This document shows, one piece after another, positions 19,501 through 28,973 of a DNA stretch of 64,000 nucleotides. Numbering within the stretch: position 1 is the first letter of the stretch; each line of letters begins with the position of its first letter. The stretch spans positions 12,799,501 to 12,863,500 of the forward strand of contig JBBMNZ010000028.1 of assembly GCA_037954325.1 (NCBI GenBank), given 5' to 3'. The notes under the pieces are model-generated. The model was given only the letters and a program-made list of their open reading frames with translations. It had not been told where the DNA came from and did not search any database. The translations under genes were made by a program, and so were the position numbers. The stretch comes from Fistularia commersonii. Taxonomy: Eukaryota; Chordata; Actinopteri; Syngnathiformes; Fistulariidae.

Positions 19501-22384
19501 TACTTATTTTGTGTTTCATGTTGTTAGTGAACAGTACATCAGAGTCTTTGGAAGAGTCTGCAGCAGCTTACACCAAAGCCACAGCCAAGAAGTGCATCTT
19601 AGAGAAAGTTGATGTCAGAACTGGCGAAGAATCAGAAAGCAATGTTTTACAGGTAGATTCTTGGCTTTTTTTCCCCCTGCAGCCTGAATACATTTTATGG
19701 AAGCAACACAATTCTTGTTTGTGATCACCTTTAATTTCAGATGCAGTGCAAACTCTATGTATTTGAGAAAAGTGCTCAGTCTTGGATTGAGAGAGGTCGA
19801 GGATTACTGAGGCTCAATGACATGGCATCGACAGATGACGGCACGCTACAGTCACGCTTAGGTAAACACACCTGCAGCAGATTCTTGGGCATAGCTATTC
19901 AAAACAGCTTTGGGATACAGAGCATCTATTTTTGATAGAAAAGAAAGTCACTTTGGAATGCTAAAATGAAGCATATGGCAAAAAAGCAGGAAAAAATAAA
20001 ACGAAATATTGGTATGATCATGAATTCAGTTGTACAACAAATTGTTGTAGCTTACAATGGCTGTTTTATAATTTTACTTTTACAATTTGTTTGAATAAGA
20101 TTCTTCAACCTGAAAACCCACGTGTTGTCCGATCTGCATAATTATGGCAATTTACTACTGCTCCAAGGATGTGTGTGCCTAACAATTAGTATCTATCAGG
20201 CAAGTTACATTTCACCTGCAACCTTTGGTGTTCTGTATATCTATTCCTAAAAAAATTGTATTTTTTTTTTCATTTAGATATTTTCAATTGGACATTTCAT
20301 ATCTTTGTGATGATAAAATGGAAGATGATTGGCAAGAGGACTCCCCCTTTTTTTAACATGCCAGTCCAATGTATTTTCTCCACGCTGATTTTGTGATTCG
20401 GTTAGCTGAATCACTTCTCAAAAAGTTTAGCATTAAGCAGCACACATGGGTGCAGCGAACAGAAAGCCTGAATGCTTGCCAAAAATATTGGGTGGTATGT
20501 TTTAGTATTTGAAAACACTCAATTCCAATAGGCCCATGCTGGTATCTTTCCACAATCTGTTGTAAACGAAGGAAGTTAGAGAGCTACATATACATCTACT
20601 TAAAGTTGAAATTACTCCTTGCAATAAAAATTGCACTTCATAAGTTTTTATTTTTTTATCCTATTATGATATTACTTCGACACCTGTACCATTTTAGCAC
20701 AGGTGCAACTAAAAACAGGAACAGATACCTGCCAAATATCAAAGCAAAATTGCCTTTGATGAAGAGTATGTTACTGAACACAAGAGGGAGTTCTATTTTC
20801 ATGCAGCAAACTAGACTCTGTACTTTATATGCTGTATATGGATGAATGTTATCATTCCTTGCTGTAGAAGACTGTTGATGTCAGGCTTTTGGTTTTGTTT
20901 TCAAAATTCTTCAGTGATGAGGACCCAAGGCAGTCTCCGGTTGATCCTCAACACTAAGCTTTGGCCCCAGATGCAGGTGGACAAGGCCAGTGAGAAAAGT
21001 GTGCGAATCACTGCCATGGACACAGAAGACCAGGGAGTAAAGGTCTTCCTAATATCGGTATGCATTATAAATTTCTACTCTACTAGCACTCACAGCAACA
21101 GCATAGTTTTTTAATCGTGGATGAATGCCTAATGTTCACTGAAGACATGCATAATGTTTTGCTATTTTGATTACATTTATACAAATTTTTTCTTATCTTA
21201 TTAATTCTTATCACATTACTCAAAGTCACTAAGTATACTCTTAAAATTATGTCTAGCAATATGTCCAAGATTGAAGGTACTGCAAATCTCTGACACGTAG
21301 ACGTTCAGTTAGAACCAGTAAGAATATGTGACTGACAACTCAAAACATCCAGCAATAGGCTGTATTAATTTTGTTGTATAGCCGTCAGTTCAGCATTCTT
21401 TTTGAGAAGGTTTATTAATGTTGTTGTCATGATTTGGAAAAAACAATTGCATTATTTAACATCGAATGAAAAATTGCAGCAAGAAGCCAGTTTTAATTTT
21501 AATATAAATTCTTTCATCACTGTAAGTTTCAAAATTCCAAATCATGAGGACTTTTTGATCTCTAAGGAACTTCAGTAACCTTTTTTTGTTTTGCACAAAA
21601 TTGAGTAAATTTGAAAAAAAAAAACTTTTTAATTCCACTGAGGAAACAACACTTTCTCAACAGATGTTCCACATTCAAAGCTGTCATGGTTCTGTCTCTT
21701 TCCTGCAGGGTAGCTCAAAGGACATAGGCCAGCTGGCTGCAGCGTTACATCACCGTATCTTAGCCTTGAAGAGCAGAGTGGAGCAAGAGCAGGAGCCCGA
21801 GGCCCCTGCGACAGCCATCCCAGAGACTGAGGTGCCACAGTCCAATGAGGATGACAGTGATGAGGAAGACAACACCTCTGCCTCTACTTCAGCCTCTGCT
21901 CCTGCTATGAGTCAGTGCTTTTAGCTTTTTTTTTTGTACTTACAGGTGGTTCTTACTGAACGACGGGGTTACATTCCAACGTGTCTGTCGTTAAGTGAAT
22001 TCATCGTTAAGTGAAACACTGTTTCTACTGTACAGTATTTGCATACATATCGGCCATTTGTACCGTGCTATGTTTCCTTTTTTCCTTTAATGTTTATATT
22101 TGCATGAATATAGGCCAATTATAAGTGTGGATAAACGCGTATAATATATACTCACTCACAACTCCGCTGCCAGTGCAGTCCGTGCGTATTTTAATATTAT
22201 CGCAAAGCCTGTCTGTCTCTGCATCTGAGTCATCATTAACCGAGTATGTCGTTAAGTTAGGACCACCTGTATTACATGATTGTAGGCATATTTGATAAAT
22301 TTTCTGTTAATGTGTTTCTGGCCTCAATTCGACCTTACAGGTAATTCGGAGGGAGGAGAGAACCAGACCCCAGGAAGCACATAG
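6740..22384 (+). CDS. ranbp3: Ran-binding protein 3 (17 coding exons, 519 aa)
   Basis: Nuclear Ran-GTP-binding cofactor that stabilises CRM1/exportin-1 export complexes and promotes nuclear export of active beta-catenin and Smads (family knowledge). Coding exons: 6740-6761, 10084-10139, 10325-10361, 10456-10533, 10627-10698, 12844-12909, 13112-13204, 13279-13385, 14157-14276, 14582-14682, 14770-14845, 14948-15044, 19528-19652, 19741-19861, 20915-21057, 21709-21910, 22341-22384. They total 1560 nt and stay in frame across every junction. Visible features: N-terminus MADLANEDKPAIAPPVFVF; basic NLS-like PPVKRDR (49-55), followed by S58 at the position of the RSK/Akt site reported in human; FVFG motifs at 206-209 and 265-268; Ran-binding domain about 315-462; acidic tail about 484-492; C-terminal GST. 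The start has a strong context (A at -3, G at +4). Human long isoforms carry about 68 extra residues after the KDK-QK segment (recalled); here that junction is a 185-bp intron without them. Confidence 0.96.
7570..10083 (+). other. Rest of ranbp3 intron 1
   Basis: AT-rich intronic DNA with poly-A/T runs. No exon, RNA gene or transposon recognised. Confidence 0.5.
10084..10139 (+). CDS. ranbp3: ranbp3 coding exon 2
   Basis: Residues 8-26, containing APPVFVFQKDK, the conserved N-terminal signature of RanBP3. Acceptor TTGTAACAG, donor GTAAGA. The preceding intron is about 3.3 kb. Confidence 0.95.
10325..10361 (+). CDS. ranbp3: ranbp3 coding exon 3
   Basis: 37-nt exon, residues 27-38 (RSAEGSSAEDGE), corresponding to the RSAGGSSPEGGE stretch of mammalian RanBP3. 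Acceptor CTTGCAG, donor GTAAAG. Confidence 0.93.
10456..10533 (+). CDS. ranbp3: ranbp3 coding exon 4 (NLS)
   Basis: Residues 39-64. Carries CPPVKRDRTSS, the unusual nuclear localisation signal that importin-alpha3 recognises in RanBP3, with S58 as the last serine of the motif. Acceptor TTTTTAG, donor GTAAGA. Confidence 0.95.
10627..10698 (+). CDS. ranbp3: ranbp3 coding exon 5 (symmetric, possible cassette)
   Basis: 72-nt exon, phase 1 at both ends, residues 65-88, starting VPKNNVFMPSS. The VxKNNVFM stretch also occurs in the paralogue RANBP3L, so the exon is old. Because it is symmetric it can be skipped without a frameshift. Acceptor TTTCCAG, donor GTGAGT. Confidence 0.88.
10699..12843 (+). 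other. ranbp3 intron 5
   Basis: 2.1-kb AT-rich intron. No transposon or additional exon recognised. Confidence 0.5.
12844..12909 (+). CDS. ranbp3: ranbp3 coding exon 6
   Basis: 66 nt, phase 1 at both ends, residues 89-110, containing FRLKPPTLIHGQAPS, which is conserved in RanBP3. Acceptor GTCTCCAG, donor GTAAGT. Confidence 0.95.
13112..13204 (+). CDS. ranbp3: ranbp3 coding exon 7
   Basis: 93 nt, phase 1 at both ends, residues 111-141, with SQKPKEQHRSVLRPAVLQAP as in mammalian RanBP3. Acceptor CCTCCTACAG, donor GTAAGC. Confidence 0.95.
13279..13385 (+). CDS. ranbp3: ranbp3 coding exon 8
   Basis: Residues 142-177, serine-rich, with the family-like SCGTNGV near the start. Acceptor TTCATTTAG, donor GTGAGA. 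Ends in phase 0. Confidence 0.9.
14157..14276 (+). CDS. ranbp3: ranbp3 coding exon 9 (first FVFG motif)
   Basis: 120-nt phase-0 exon, residues 178-217. An acidic and glycine/asparagine-rich stretch leads to FVFGQN (206-211), the first FG-type motif. Acceptor CCCTTCCAG, donor GTAGTT. Confidence 0.95.
14582..14682 (+). CDS. ranbp3: ranbp3 coding exon 10
   Basis: Residues 218-250 plus two bases of codon 251. Ends with TNYFLQYIS, a conserved RanBP3 segment. Acceptor TCTCTCCAG, donor GTACTT. Confidence 0.94.
14770..14845 (+). CDS. ranbp3: ranbp3 coding exon 11 (second FVFG motif)
   Basis: Residues 251-276 including NSADSGTKFVFGQNMSERVL, near-identical to mammalian RanBP3. Acceptor CTTTTTCAG, donor GTGAGT. 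Confidence 0.96.
14948..15044 (+). CDS. ranbp3: ranbp3 coding exon 12
   Basis: Residues 277-308, beginning SPP and rich in S/E, the low-complexity linker before the Ran-binding domain. Acceptor TTCTTTTCAG, donor GTAAAA. It is followed by the large transposon-filled intron 12 (15045-19527). Confidence 0.92.
15478..15685 (+). mobile_element. RTE-like LINE 3' fragment nested in hAT
   Basis: GAATGCTGGAATTGGAGCTG, CAAGGAAGACCAAAGAGAAG, GTTAGATGGAGAGGGTTGAT and GCGACCCCTGAAGGGAAAAG, ending in AAAGAAAAAGAACAAGA. It lies inside the hAT element, so it inserted later. Confidence 0.7.
16090..16447 (+). mobile_element. LTR-like block nested in hAT (possible solo LTR)
   Basis: A GC-rich block embedded in AT-rich hAT sequence. 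It ends CAGTAAAGTCTTTGAG (polyA-signal-like) followed by TGCGATTTGGTCAATACCCC and AACA, a layout typical of Gypsy-type LTR 3' ends. The left boundary (TGTTAAC near 16129, or slightly left) and target duplication could not be fixed. Confidence 0.35.
16990..17454. repeat. Unclassified interspersed repeat, left part
   Basis: Moderately GC-rich block that appears to continue after the hAT element at 18301-18490. Its continuation includes a CCTACCAGGGTCTAATGCC stretch resembling the leader of the APE-type LINE near 4650-4700, so it may be part of that LINE family. Confidence 0.3.
17455..18293 (+). mobile_element. hAT transposon, 839 bp, in ranbp3 intron 12
   Basis: Terminal inverted repeats CAGGCATGGGCAAACTACGA (left) and CAGGGGCGGGCAAACTTCTT (inverted right end), both continuing into a GGGCC-rich stretch. 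Flanked by 8-bp target duplications TACTAGAC (17447-17454) and TACTAGAG (18294-18301), 7 of 8 identical. Interior 17560-17870 matches the zinc-finger coding part of the neighbouring hAT copy but is broken by stops; the rest of the transposase is deleted, so it is non-autonomous. Confidence 0.85.
18301..18490. repeat. Unclassified interspersed repeat, right part
   Basis: Apparent continuation of the 16990-17454 repeat, split by the hAT insertion. Contains TTGCCTTGGCAGATCCTACC, similar to the LINE leader at about 4660-4695. Confidence 0.3.
19406..19442. repeat. Perfect 16-bp stem inverted repeat, 5-nt loop
   Basis: TAAAACTCTTGACAAA (19406-19421), loop TCGTG, then the exact reverse complement (19427-19442). 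It lies in ranbp3 intron 12, 85 bp before exon 13. No larger repeat was recognised around it. Confidence 0.9.
19528..19652 (+). CDS. ranbp3: ranbp3 coding exon 13 (start of Ran-binding domain)
   Basis: Residues 309-350, with SLEESAAAYTKATAKKC and GEESESNVLQ, the family's entry into the RanBD. Acceptor GTTGTTAG (weak pyrimidine tract), donor GTAGAT. Confidence 0.95.
19741..19861 (+). CDS. ranbp3: ranbp3 coding exon 14 (Ran-binding domain)
   Basis: Residues 351-390, with ERGRGLLRLND and STDDGTLQSRL. The W-x-E-R-G-x-G core is the RanBD1 signature that contacts Ran-GTP. The preceding intron is only 88 bp. Acceptor TAATTTCAG, donor GTAAAC. Confidence 0.97.
20915..21057 (+). CDS. ranbp3: ranbp3 coding exon 15 (Ran-binding domain)
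   Basis: Residues 391-438, with MRTQGSLRLILNTKLWPQM and TAMDTEDQGVKVFLIS, the second half of the PH-like RanBD fold. Acceptor TTCTTCAG, donor GTATGC. Confidence 0.97.
21709..21910 (+). CDS. ranbp3: ranbp3 coding exon 16 (end of RanBD, acidic tail)
   Basis: Residues 439-505. ALHHRILALKSRVEQEQE closes the RanBD; an acidic run NEDDSDEED (484-492) and a Ser/Ala/Thr tail follow. The donor ATGA|GTCAGT departs from consensus at +3. Acceptor TTTCCTGCAG. Confidence 0.95.
21943..22269. mobile_element. TA-flanked MITE in the last ranbp3 intron
   Basis: 327-bp element with terminal inverted repeats CAGGTGGTTCTTACTGAACG and CAGGTGGTCCTAACTTAACG (inverted right end), flanked by TA dinucleotides at 21941-21942 and 22270-22271. 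Internal GTCGTTAAGTGAATTCATCG resembles Tigger/pogo-type ends. TA target sites and the lack of coding sequence indicate a non-autonomous Tc1/mariner-superfamily element. Confidence 0.8.
22341..22384 (+). CDS. ranbp3: ranbp3 coding exon 17 (stop codon)
   Basis: Encodes residues 506-519 (SNSEGGENQTPGST) and TAG. The terminal GST matches the human C-terminus. Acceptor GACCTTACAG. The upstream intron is mostly a MITE. Confidence 0.92.
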
Positions 22385-22661
22385 CGTAACTGTTGAACTG
22401 CCTGCAAAGATGCTGCTCTGGAGGCATTTTGCTGTAGGTATCCCCATGGACACCCCTTGACCAACATGGTCCTTCAGACCAGTACTTTTGGATATTAGAA
22501 GTCTAGCTGCAGGAAATAACCCCCTGTGCCGGAGTGTCTCACCCAACATGTGCAGTTCATCTTCTCTGCAATCCGCGTCATATATGGATTTGTTTCCTCC
22601 CTCCGACCTGTTTTGTGTTTTATTTTTGTTCTCAAGTATTTTTCCTCTCCCCGATAGCAAA

Positions 22662-22667
22662 AATAAA
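22662..22667 (+). terminator. ranbp3: Proximal polyadenylation signal AATAAA (ranbp3)
   Basis: Canonical AATAAA about 280 bp after the ranbp3 stop, followed by a T-rich stretch. It is the closest canonical signal and gives a plausible short 3' UTR. Confidence 0.5.
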
Positions 22668-23480
22668 GACTTTACAGCTTTGGTTTGGGACTTTTCTGCT
22701 CATCATATTGATGAGTGTAAGGGTGTTTTCCTCTACATTTTAAAGTATGGCACATGTTAAGACTGCAGTTTCTACTTTGGGACCTTTTTACTCACTCTAC
22801 AGCTGTACCTCTAGAGACCACATATCCAGAGGAGCTTCATTCACACTGTATTTGATCTGTCATCCAGTCAGTTGTTTAAGTCCTTCATTGATCCAAACCC
22901 CATTACCCAGCTTCCCACGCAGTGTATTTTTTAGGTTTTGGCAAATGTAATTTATTACTTTTTTTTTGCCATCATTTTTGTGAGGCATTTCAACACTCAT
23001 GTGCTGTTTGTCATGGCCAGCTTAGACCACTCAAGTTGTCATTAATAGCAGTTTCCTTTATTCCTATTGACCGATATTACAGTGAATAAGAGACTGAAAC
23101 CATGCAATTTCTGTTAATGTGACTTAAAAGGACAAAAGGGCACAATTCACCTCGAAATTTTCACAAAAATTAATGTAAGTGGTTCACCCTTGCAGATTTT
23201 TAGAGTTATTTAATTAATGGAAATAACCTTAGTCTACATCATGCATGCAGCTGTCTTTGTTTAGACATCCCAGGGGTTTATTAGGTTGATACATATTTTT
23301 ATTTTGGAGATATACGAACTTTTTATTCATTTACATTTTGGACATCATTTTGGAATGAACACAAATGTGTGGAAATGTGAGAATGATAACTGTAATACCC
23401 TTTGACTGTCATGTACATTTAAATATATCATTTAGTAGCACACCATGTTTTCTCATCTCCTTCAACTGCCCTCTTTACAA

Positions 23481-23486
23481 AATAAA
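23481..23486 (+). terminator. ranbp3: Distal polyadenylation signal AATAAA (ranbp3)
   Basis: Second canonical AATAAA, about 1.1 kb after the stop. DNA between the two signals has no recognisable repeat or coding potential, consistent with a longer alternative 3' UTR. Confidence 0.35.
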
Positions 23487-24403
23487 CCTTTTTGGACGGA
23501 TGTCTGTGATAATTTCACCTGTGGAATTTATTTTGTTGACCAAACCTGTAAGGTATTAGCTTATTTACCTTGACGTTTCCAATAAGTGAAAGAACGTCAA
23601 TTGCCACATTGCCATAAGTCAGCCACCAGGTGGTATCTTTGCATATCACAAAGTGCATAGATGGGTTTTAGTGTGGCTCTCTGATGACACATTAGTAAAA
23701 CCTGGGCATTAATATGCACACAGCTGAATACAATGATAGGCATCTAACCCCTATCCCACTGTAGTAGAGAGGTTCAAGCAATTTTCAGCAGTAAGCTGGA
23801 AATGACTGCAGGCTAATTATAGTTTTTAAGGCACATCTTTTTGCACTCTTGATTTAATGAAAGCGGCAGTACAGAGTGTCGTAATGTATTGCAAACCCTT
23901 ATATTCAAATTTGAAACAGGGCGTCTTAAATTTGAAACTGCTTTCTGAATTGCTAAATCTGTACTGCAAAACAAAATTATCAGACCCTCTGGTTAACCTA
24001 TTCACAAAAATAATATTAGTCCTTGCCTTGCTGTTAATTTTCTTACAAAGACAACTGACAACATTGTACAAAAGTTTTGTTGGAATAAGATCGAATTGTA
24101 CGATTTTATGCCTGTTTTGAATTTCCATTCCAGTCTTTTGCAGCAAGTGGACATAACTCTTTTCTGATGACAGTGATGTCAATGACGTGGCCTATTTTAA
24201 ATGGACATATTCACTCAAAGAACGGATGTGATGCATCTAGCTGTAAGTACATGAATTGCTCAAATATTATCAAAAGAAAATGATTCAATGGTTAAAGGCA
24301 ATCACTTGATATTTTTGTTGATCAAGATCATTTCCATATACTTCAGTAACCTGCAGTATTTTCACAAAGTCAAATAATTTCTGCAATCTTCTTTTCCTTT
24401 TAG

Positions 24404-24486
24404 CTCCTCCGTTCAGGGATCACCACAGTGAACCAACCTCCATCTAACACTATTCTCTGTATATCCTCTGACACCAACTAACTTCA
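24404..24486 (-). mobile_element. RTE-like LINE 3' end, short
   Basis: Inverted RTE tail: CGTTCAGGGATCACCACAGT, CTCCATCTAACACTATTCTC, CTGACACCAACTAACTTCAT. Confidence 0.55.
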
Positions 24487-26265
24487 TACAGACCAATAAA
24501 CTTGATTCAGTATTTTATGTTCTGTGTAGATCCAGTTAAATTTAAAACATGTTATTTTTTCCAAAGGCTAGTTGAAGGTTTTAAAGAATGAGACAATGTT
24601 AAATAGATAGACAGTGAACACGTAGACACAGATACACAAAGCGCTTTTAGTGCTTTAAAAGGCATCTCAATAATGTGCTTGTAGCAACACCTGAATTGTT
24701 TCAGTGGAAAAGCACTTCCTAATCCATTGTATGAAACTTGTGTATACAATATTTGTAGAAATTATATAATGTAAAACTATGTACAATTTGTTATATTTTA
24801 TTACAAGTAAAACATTCTATAAATATGAAAGTAAATGTAAACATTATTTAGTAGTATGATAATGCATGGTTTTACACAATATGTAATAAAAAAAAAACCT
24901 ATGATATATGAAATTTCCCTTCTGAATTAATTTCAATTTTTTGTACAGCAGGTGAATATTTACTGCTTTTTCAAAACTAAATGCATGCACTTCAAACCAG
25001 GTGCAAGTTATTGTAAATTTAAACCTGACAGTTGCAGCAGCTCCTGAAACTTGGTAGTTGGACAACTTTCAAGCCTATGCATGTCATGATGTGAGAAGGG
25101 GAAGCACCTAATATGCATCAATGGAGAAAAAAGTAAGACGTACTGAAAAAACAGCCAGGACTTAACCTTTTTCATCACTTCTGTTGTTCCTTTTAAGGAG
25201 TTACATGGAGAACCAATTCGGCTCATCATTCTCCTCCTCAGTCGGCTCTTGTTATAACTCACGGAGTGTTAAAAGGGAGTACATAATTCAAATTATTGCT
25301 TCAGACACCACATTTCTCAGACTTGTTATCACCTGTTAAGAGAGGCCCGTTTACAAAAGAAAAATCTGCAAGTGACTCATACAGCTCCAGTCGACTGGGG
25401 AAGAGCTGGCAATGCTCTAAGGATGATCATGCCAAAGGGGCTTAAGCTCAGGAGGAGGTTGAAAAAAGGTAGTGATAAAAATACTTAGAATTCAAACTCA
25501 CAGAACCTTTGATGACAACATCAGAGTTGTGTTTTCATATCTGTGAACAGACAGCATCTGTCAAAGTAATGATATACTTTTACTTCTAAGCTCCTGTTGG
25601 CAGCAGGTGCCACATAAACGCTATAATCCGAACAAGAAGAATATGATTCCTCATAAAGAGTTACTGAATAGTCTTCATCTGGGTCATTTGCTTCCTTACA
25701 AGGAGTGAAGTTACTTCCTAGGGAATTGCTGAAACAAACTTCTGCCTACTATGAGGCATTTATGTAGAAGAATCCTTGTAACATCCTTATGACCCAGAAT
25801 GTGGAATATTATGTGGATTGGGGGTATGTGTGAGGAATTTTATTAGAGAGATATTGGGAAGACAGGTTTAGTCCACAGGATATACTCTTTTGAATTATGA
25901 TGACACTGATATATCTCTCCCTCCTCTCAATTACTGCAACAGCCCTGTGGATGCTTTTTTAAGCACATGTAATTCCAATCTCCATCTATGGAGAAGCTGC
26001 TTTCTAAATAGTTCACATTTATTCTTTCCTTCTGTATGCATTACCTTCTTTTGATTTTCACTTCATTTTAAATAACCCATATAAATAAACACTGCACATA
26101 TAAATAATCATAAACGACACACATTTACGCAGAATGAATTAGTCAAACCATACACAAAGCAAAAACTTTGATAAACTAAAATAATACTATTTCAAATCTG
26201 GAATTTCAAAAGAAAGCATACTTATAATTTGTCGTTTTTTTTTATCTAATATTTTTAAAACTTCA

Positions 26266-26290
26266 AAATCATGAAAATTTTTCATGATTT
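26266..26290. repeat. 12-bp arm inverted repeat
   Basis: AAATCATGAAAA, one central T, then its exact reverse complement. AT-rich and possibly fortuitous. Confidence 0.8.
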
Positions 26291-26513
26291 CTTATAAAAA
26301 TTTGAAGAATCTTTTCTTTTTACATTATTGTCATTTTTGATTTTTTTACCTGCTCCAACCTCATTTTATGGGTTGTAAAAGTTTTACTATTACAAGCCAA
26401 TTCATCTCTCATAGTGATTCAGGCATACAAGCTATACATTTACAGCCTGGTTGTTTTATATTTATACATTTTTCTAAATTATCATTTTATTAATGTTCCA
26501 TTAGGAAGAGCTA

Positions 26514-26523
<10 letters not shown>

Positions 26524-26565
<42 letters not shown>

Positions 26566-26569
26566 ATTA
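26524..26569. repeat. (TA)n microsatellite
   Basis: Uninterrupted TA array of about 17 units, ending TACATGTATATT. Confidence 0.95.
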
Positions 26570-27564
26570 TTTAAAAAAATAATCATATTAAGCCAACCCG
26601 ATATAGCAGTCCCCCCCAAACCATACAGATACAAAGTTCATAATTTAAAGTCACGATTATAAATTCATATTAATTCAGTAAATAACAGTAAATTGATGAA
26701 TTATGTTACAGTGGATTAGAAAGATGTTTTAATGCTTTGTTTGTCATGTGTAACGGCGTAAACATTCGCAAATGTTAAAAAACATCTTACTGAAAATGTT
26801 AAGTTCAAAAAAGCTGGAAGTTAACATCAATCTATACTTAGTATTATTAAAGTAAGAAGTAGCTACAAATTGTATGGAAACAAACCCATAGAAAGCAGAT
26901 TAGTTTAATTGGTTCACATAGTGTACATAGTGTCTCTGCATAAATATTGTATTGCAAATAAATGTTCAAGAATGCAGAGTCTTGAAGAGATGGCTGTTGA
27001 GACTGCATTGCTTTCAAAGGTACCATCCTGTCATTGATGTAAATGACATTTTGGAAACAAAACTATAAAATAAGAACATTGCTGTCACAAATCAAATTCT
27101 TGTCATCCTGCATCATACTGGTCAAACAATTCTGCCATTATGCCCCACACAAGTTCTGATTCCATTCAGACTCTTTCATGCTACTATAAGGGCAATTTGT
27201 TGATTTTCATCTGAATCCAATTTGAGTTAATTGAATGTCTTAATCTCACATGGTTTTATAGTTTACAACACCCATGTGCACCAGCTGGAAGAAATTAAGT
27301 ACTGAGAGCAAGTAACATAAACGGGCCTTGACCAAATCCTGAGACCTATTGTAAGAACACAGTGTGAGGCTGCTAAGACACCATTTATGAATAAGTAAGT
27401 GTAACTAGACAATAGACGACATTCTTCTTCTCTCCATTGAGGCATCAGAGGAAGCAAAAAAACATCAAGGCATTACTTTGGGGATGGGTGTGGAGCTTTT
27501 TAAATACAGAAAAATACATAGATTGATTTAAAAAAACAAACTAAAAAAAAAACAAACAATCAAG

Positions 27565-27872
27565 TTGGTGGAGTGGTAAACGCTTCTGCCTCATAGCAGG
27601 GAGATTCCTGGTTTAATTCTGACAGGGGGCCGGTCTGATGGGAGTTTGCATGTTCTCCCCATGTTGGTGTGGATGTCCTCCTGCCCCTACAGTCCAAAAA
27701 CATGCAGTAGGTTAACTGGAGACTCTAAATTGCCCAGACTTCTGTGGCCCTGTTATTGACTGGCTACGGATTCAGTGTTAACTCTACCTCTCACCCAATG
27801 TCAGCTGGGATGGGCTCCATCCCCCTATAACCCTGACTGCAGGATAAGCAGTACAGATAATGAATGAATAAA
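27565..27872 (+). repeat. tRNA-like SINE family A, near full length
   Basis: Head GGTGGAGTGGTAAACGC (A-box-like), GGTTTAATTCTGA (B-box-like), then GAGTTTGCATGTTCTCCCCA, CAAAAACATGCAGTAGGTTA, CAGCTGGGATGGGCTCC and the tail GATAAGCAGTACAGATAATG with AATGAATGAATA. This is the best-preserved copy in the window. Confidence 0.7.
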
Positions 27873-28274
27873 AATCATGAAAAAATGAAAGGCAAACTTT
27901 GCCAGAAATTGAAATGAGAGAAACTAATGAAAAGCAAAATATTAAAAAACAAAGGAAATGCTTTTATGCTTCCCAGAAAGTTACTGGAAAGTTATAAATG
28001 AAGAACCATTACAAGAAAAAGAAAAAAAAAATCAAAAAAATAGTTTTAATATTTCCCGTTTTCATATTTGTATCATGCTGTAATTTTCCCCCCAGAGACT
28101 GATAATGAGCTACATATCCGAGTTAACCTTAAAATAAAGGCTCGACACGCTGTACATGTCTGTAAATTAAATCAATAAGTTCCAACAATGCAACTATCTA
28201 CTTATCAATAGTCACCAACAGCATCTTTGCAACAATATTAACATTAAGAGGAACCAAGAAAAACAGCAAAGCTG

Positions 28275-28609
28275 AACAGGCATCCATTCTTCTTCTGTTG
28301 CATTCAGGGTCACGGTGGATGCTGGAGCCTTTCCCAGCTGTTATCAGGCGAGAATAGGGTACACCCTGGGCTGGTTGCCAGACAATTCCAGGGCCACATA
28401 TATAGACAAACAACCGTTCACTCACTCATTCAGGGGAATTTTCCCATTTTATTCTAATTGCATGTTTTTGGACTGTAGGAGGAAACCCACACAGACACAG
28501 GGAGAACATGCAAACTCCACACAGCAAGGTCCCCTACTCAGAATTGAACCAGGGTCCCTCATGCTGTGAGGTCAAAAGCTTTAACCACTGTGCCACCATG
28601 GCACCCAGC
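28275..28609 (-). repeat. tRNA-like SINE family A, inverted copy
   Basis: Reverse complement reads GGTGGCACAGTGGTTAAAGC, GGTTCAATTCTGA, GGAGTTTGCATGTTCTCCCT, GTCCAAAAACATGCAATTAG and CTGGGAAAGGCTCCAGCATC. Same family and order as 27565-27872. Confidence 0.7.
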
Positions 28610-28867
28610 TGAACTGCCATGTCTCCTCTCAATAGCAGAGTCAGCGCTGTCCAGGACTTACTGCACTGAATTAAACAATATTTGCGGATCCAGTTTCCCA
28701 GTCATAAAGCTTTTCTGATGTAGCTGTACCACCAGTTATCCATCTGGACCCTGTCAGACGAGAGACCTTTCACCTTTTTGGACTTATAAATTAAACCACA
28801 AACCAAATTCAATGTCAATAGATACTATGCATAAAAGACTTCATAGCAATTGTCATTTGTATATATA

Positions 28868-28973
28868 TCTTCTTCTCCTTTCGGTTTTTCCCTTCAGTGG
28901 TCACCACAGCAAATCAACCTTCTCCATCTAACTCTATTCCTTGTATCTTCCTCTCTCACACCAACTACTTTCA
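28868..28973 (-). mobile_element. RTE-like LINE 3' end fragment
   Basis: TTCTTCTCCTTTCGGTTTTTC, CAGTGGTCACCACAGCAAAT, CTCCATCTAACTCTATTCC, then CTCTCTCACACCAACTACTT, which is the reverse of the RTE AGTTGGTGTGAGAGAG segment. Confidence 0.65.

Larger units (their letters stand above)
22385..23560 (+). other. ranbp3: ranbp3 3' UTR and immediate downstream DNA
   Basis: Follows the ranbp3 stop, with two AATAAA signals. Short open frames on both strands overlap each other here and look like chance. Confidence 0.5.
23600..26520. other. Intergenic DNA after ranbp3
   Basis: AT-rich. Apart from an RTE fragment (24404-24486), a short inverted repeat at 26266-26290 and an exon-like minus-strand stretch near 25520-25752 (see findings), nothing was recognised. 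Confidence 0.4.

Noticed and set aside
22307..22760. Minus- and plus-strand frames of 90-117 codons after ranbp3
   Set aside because: They overlap the terminal ranbp3 exon and its 3' UTR on both strands and show no family resemblance.
26414..26662. 82-codon frame with an IYIYIY run
   Set aside because: It spans the TA microsatellite; no coding features either side.
27565..28609. True tRNA genes at the B-box-like GGTTTAATTCTGA / GGTTCAATTCTGA motifs
   Set aside because: No cloverleaf could be drawn and the flanks match a dispersed SINE family, so these are SINE heads.
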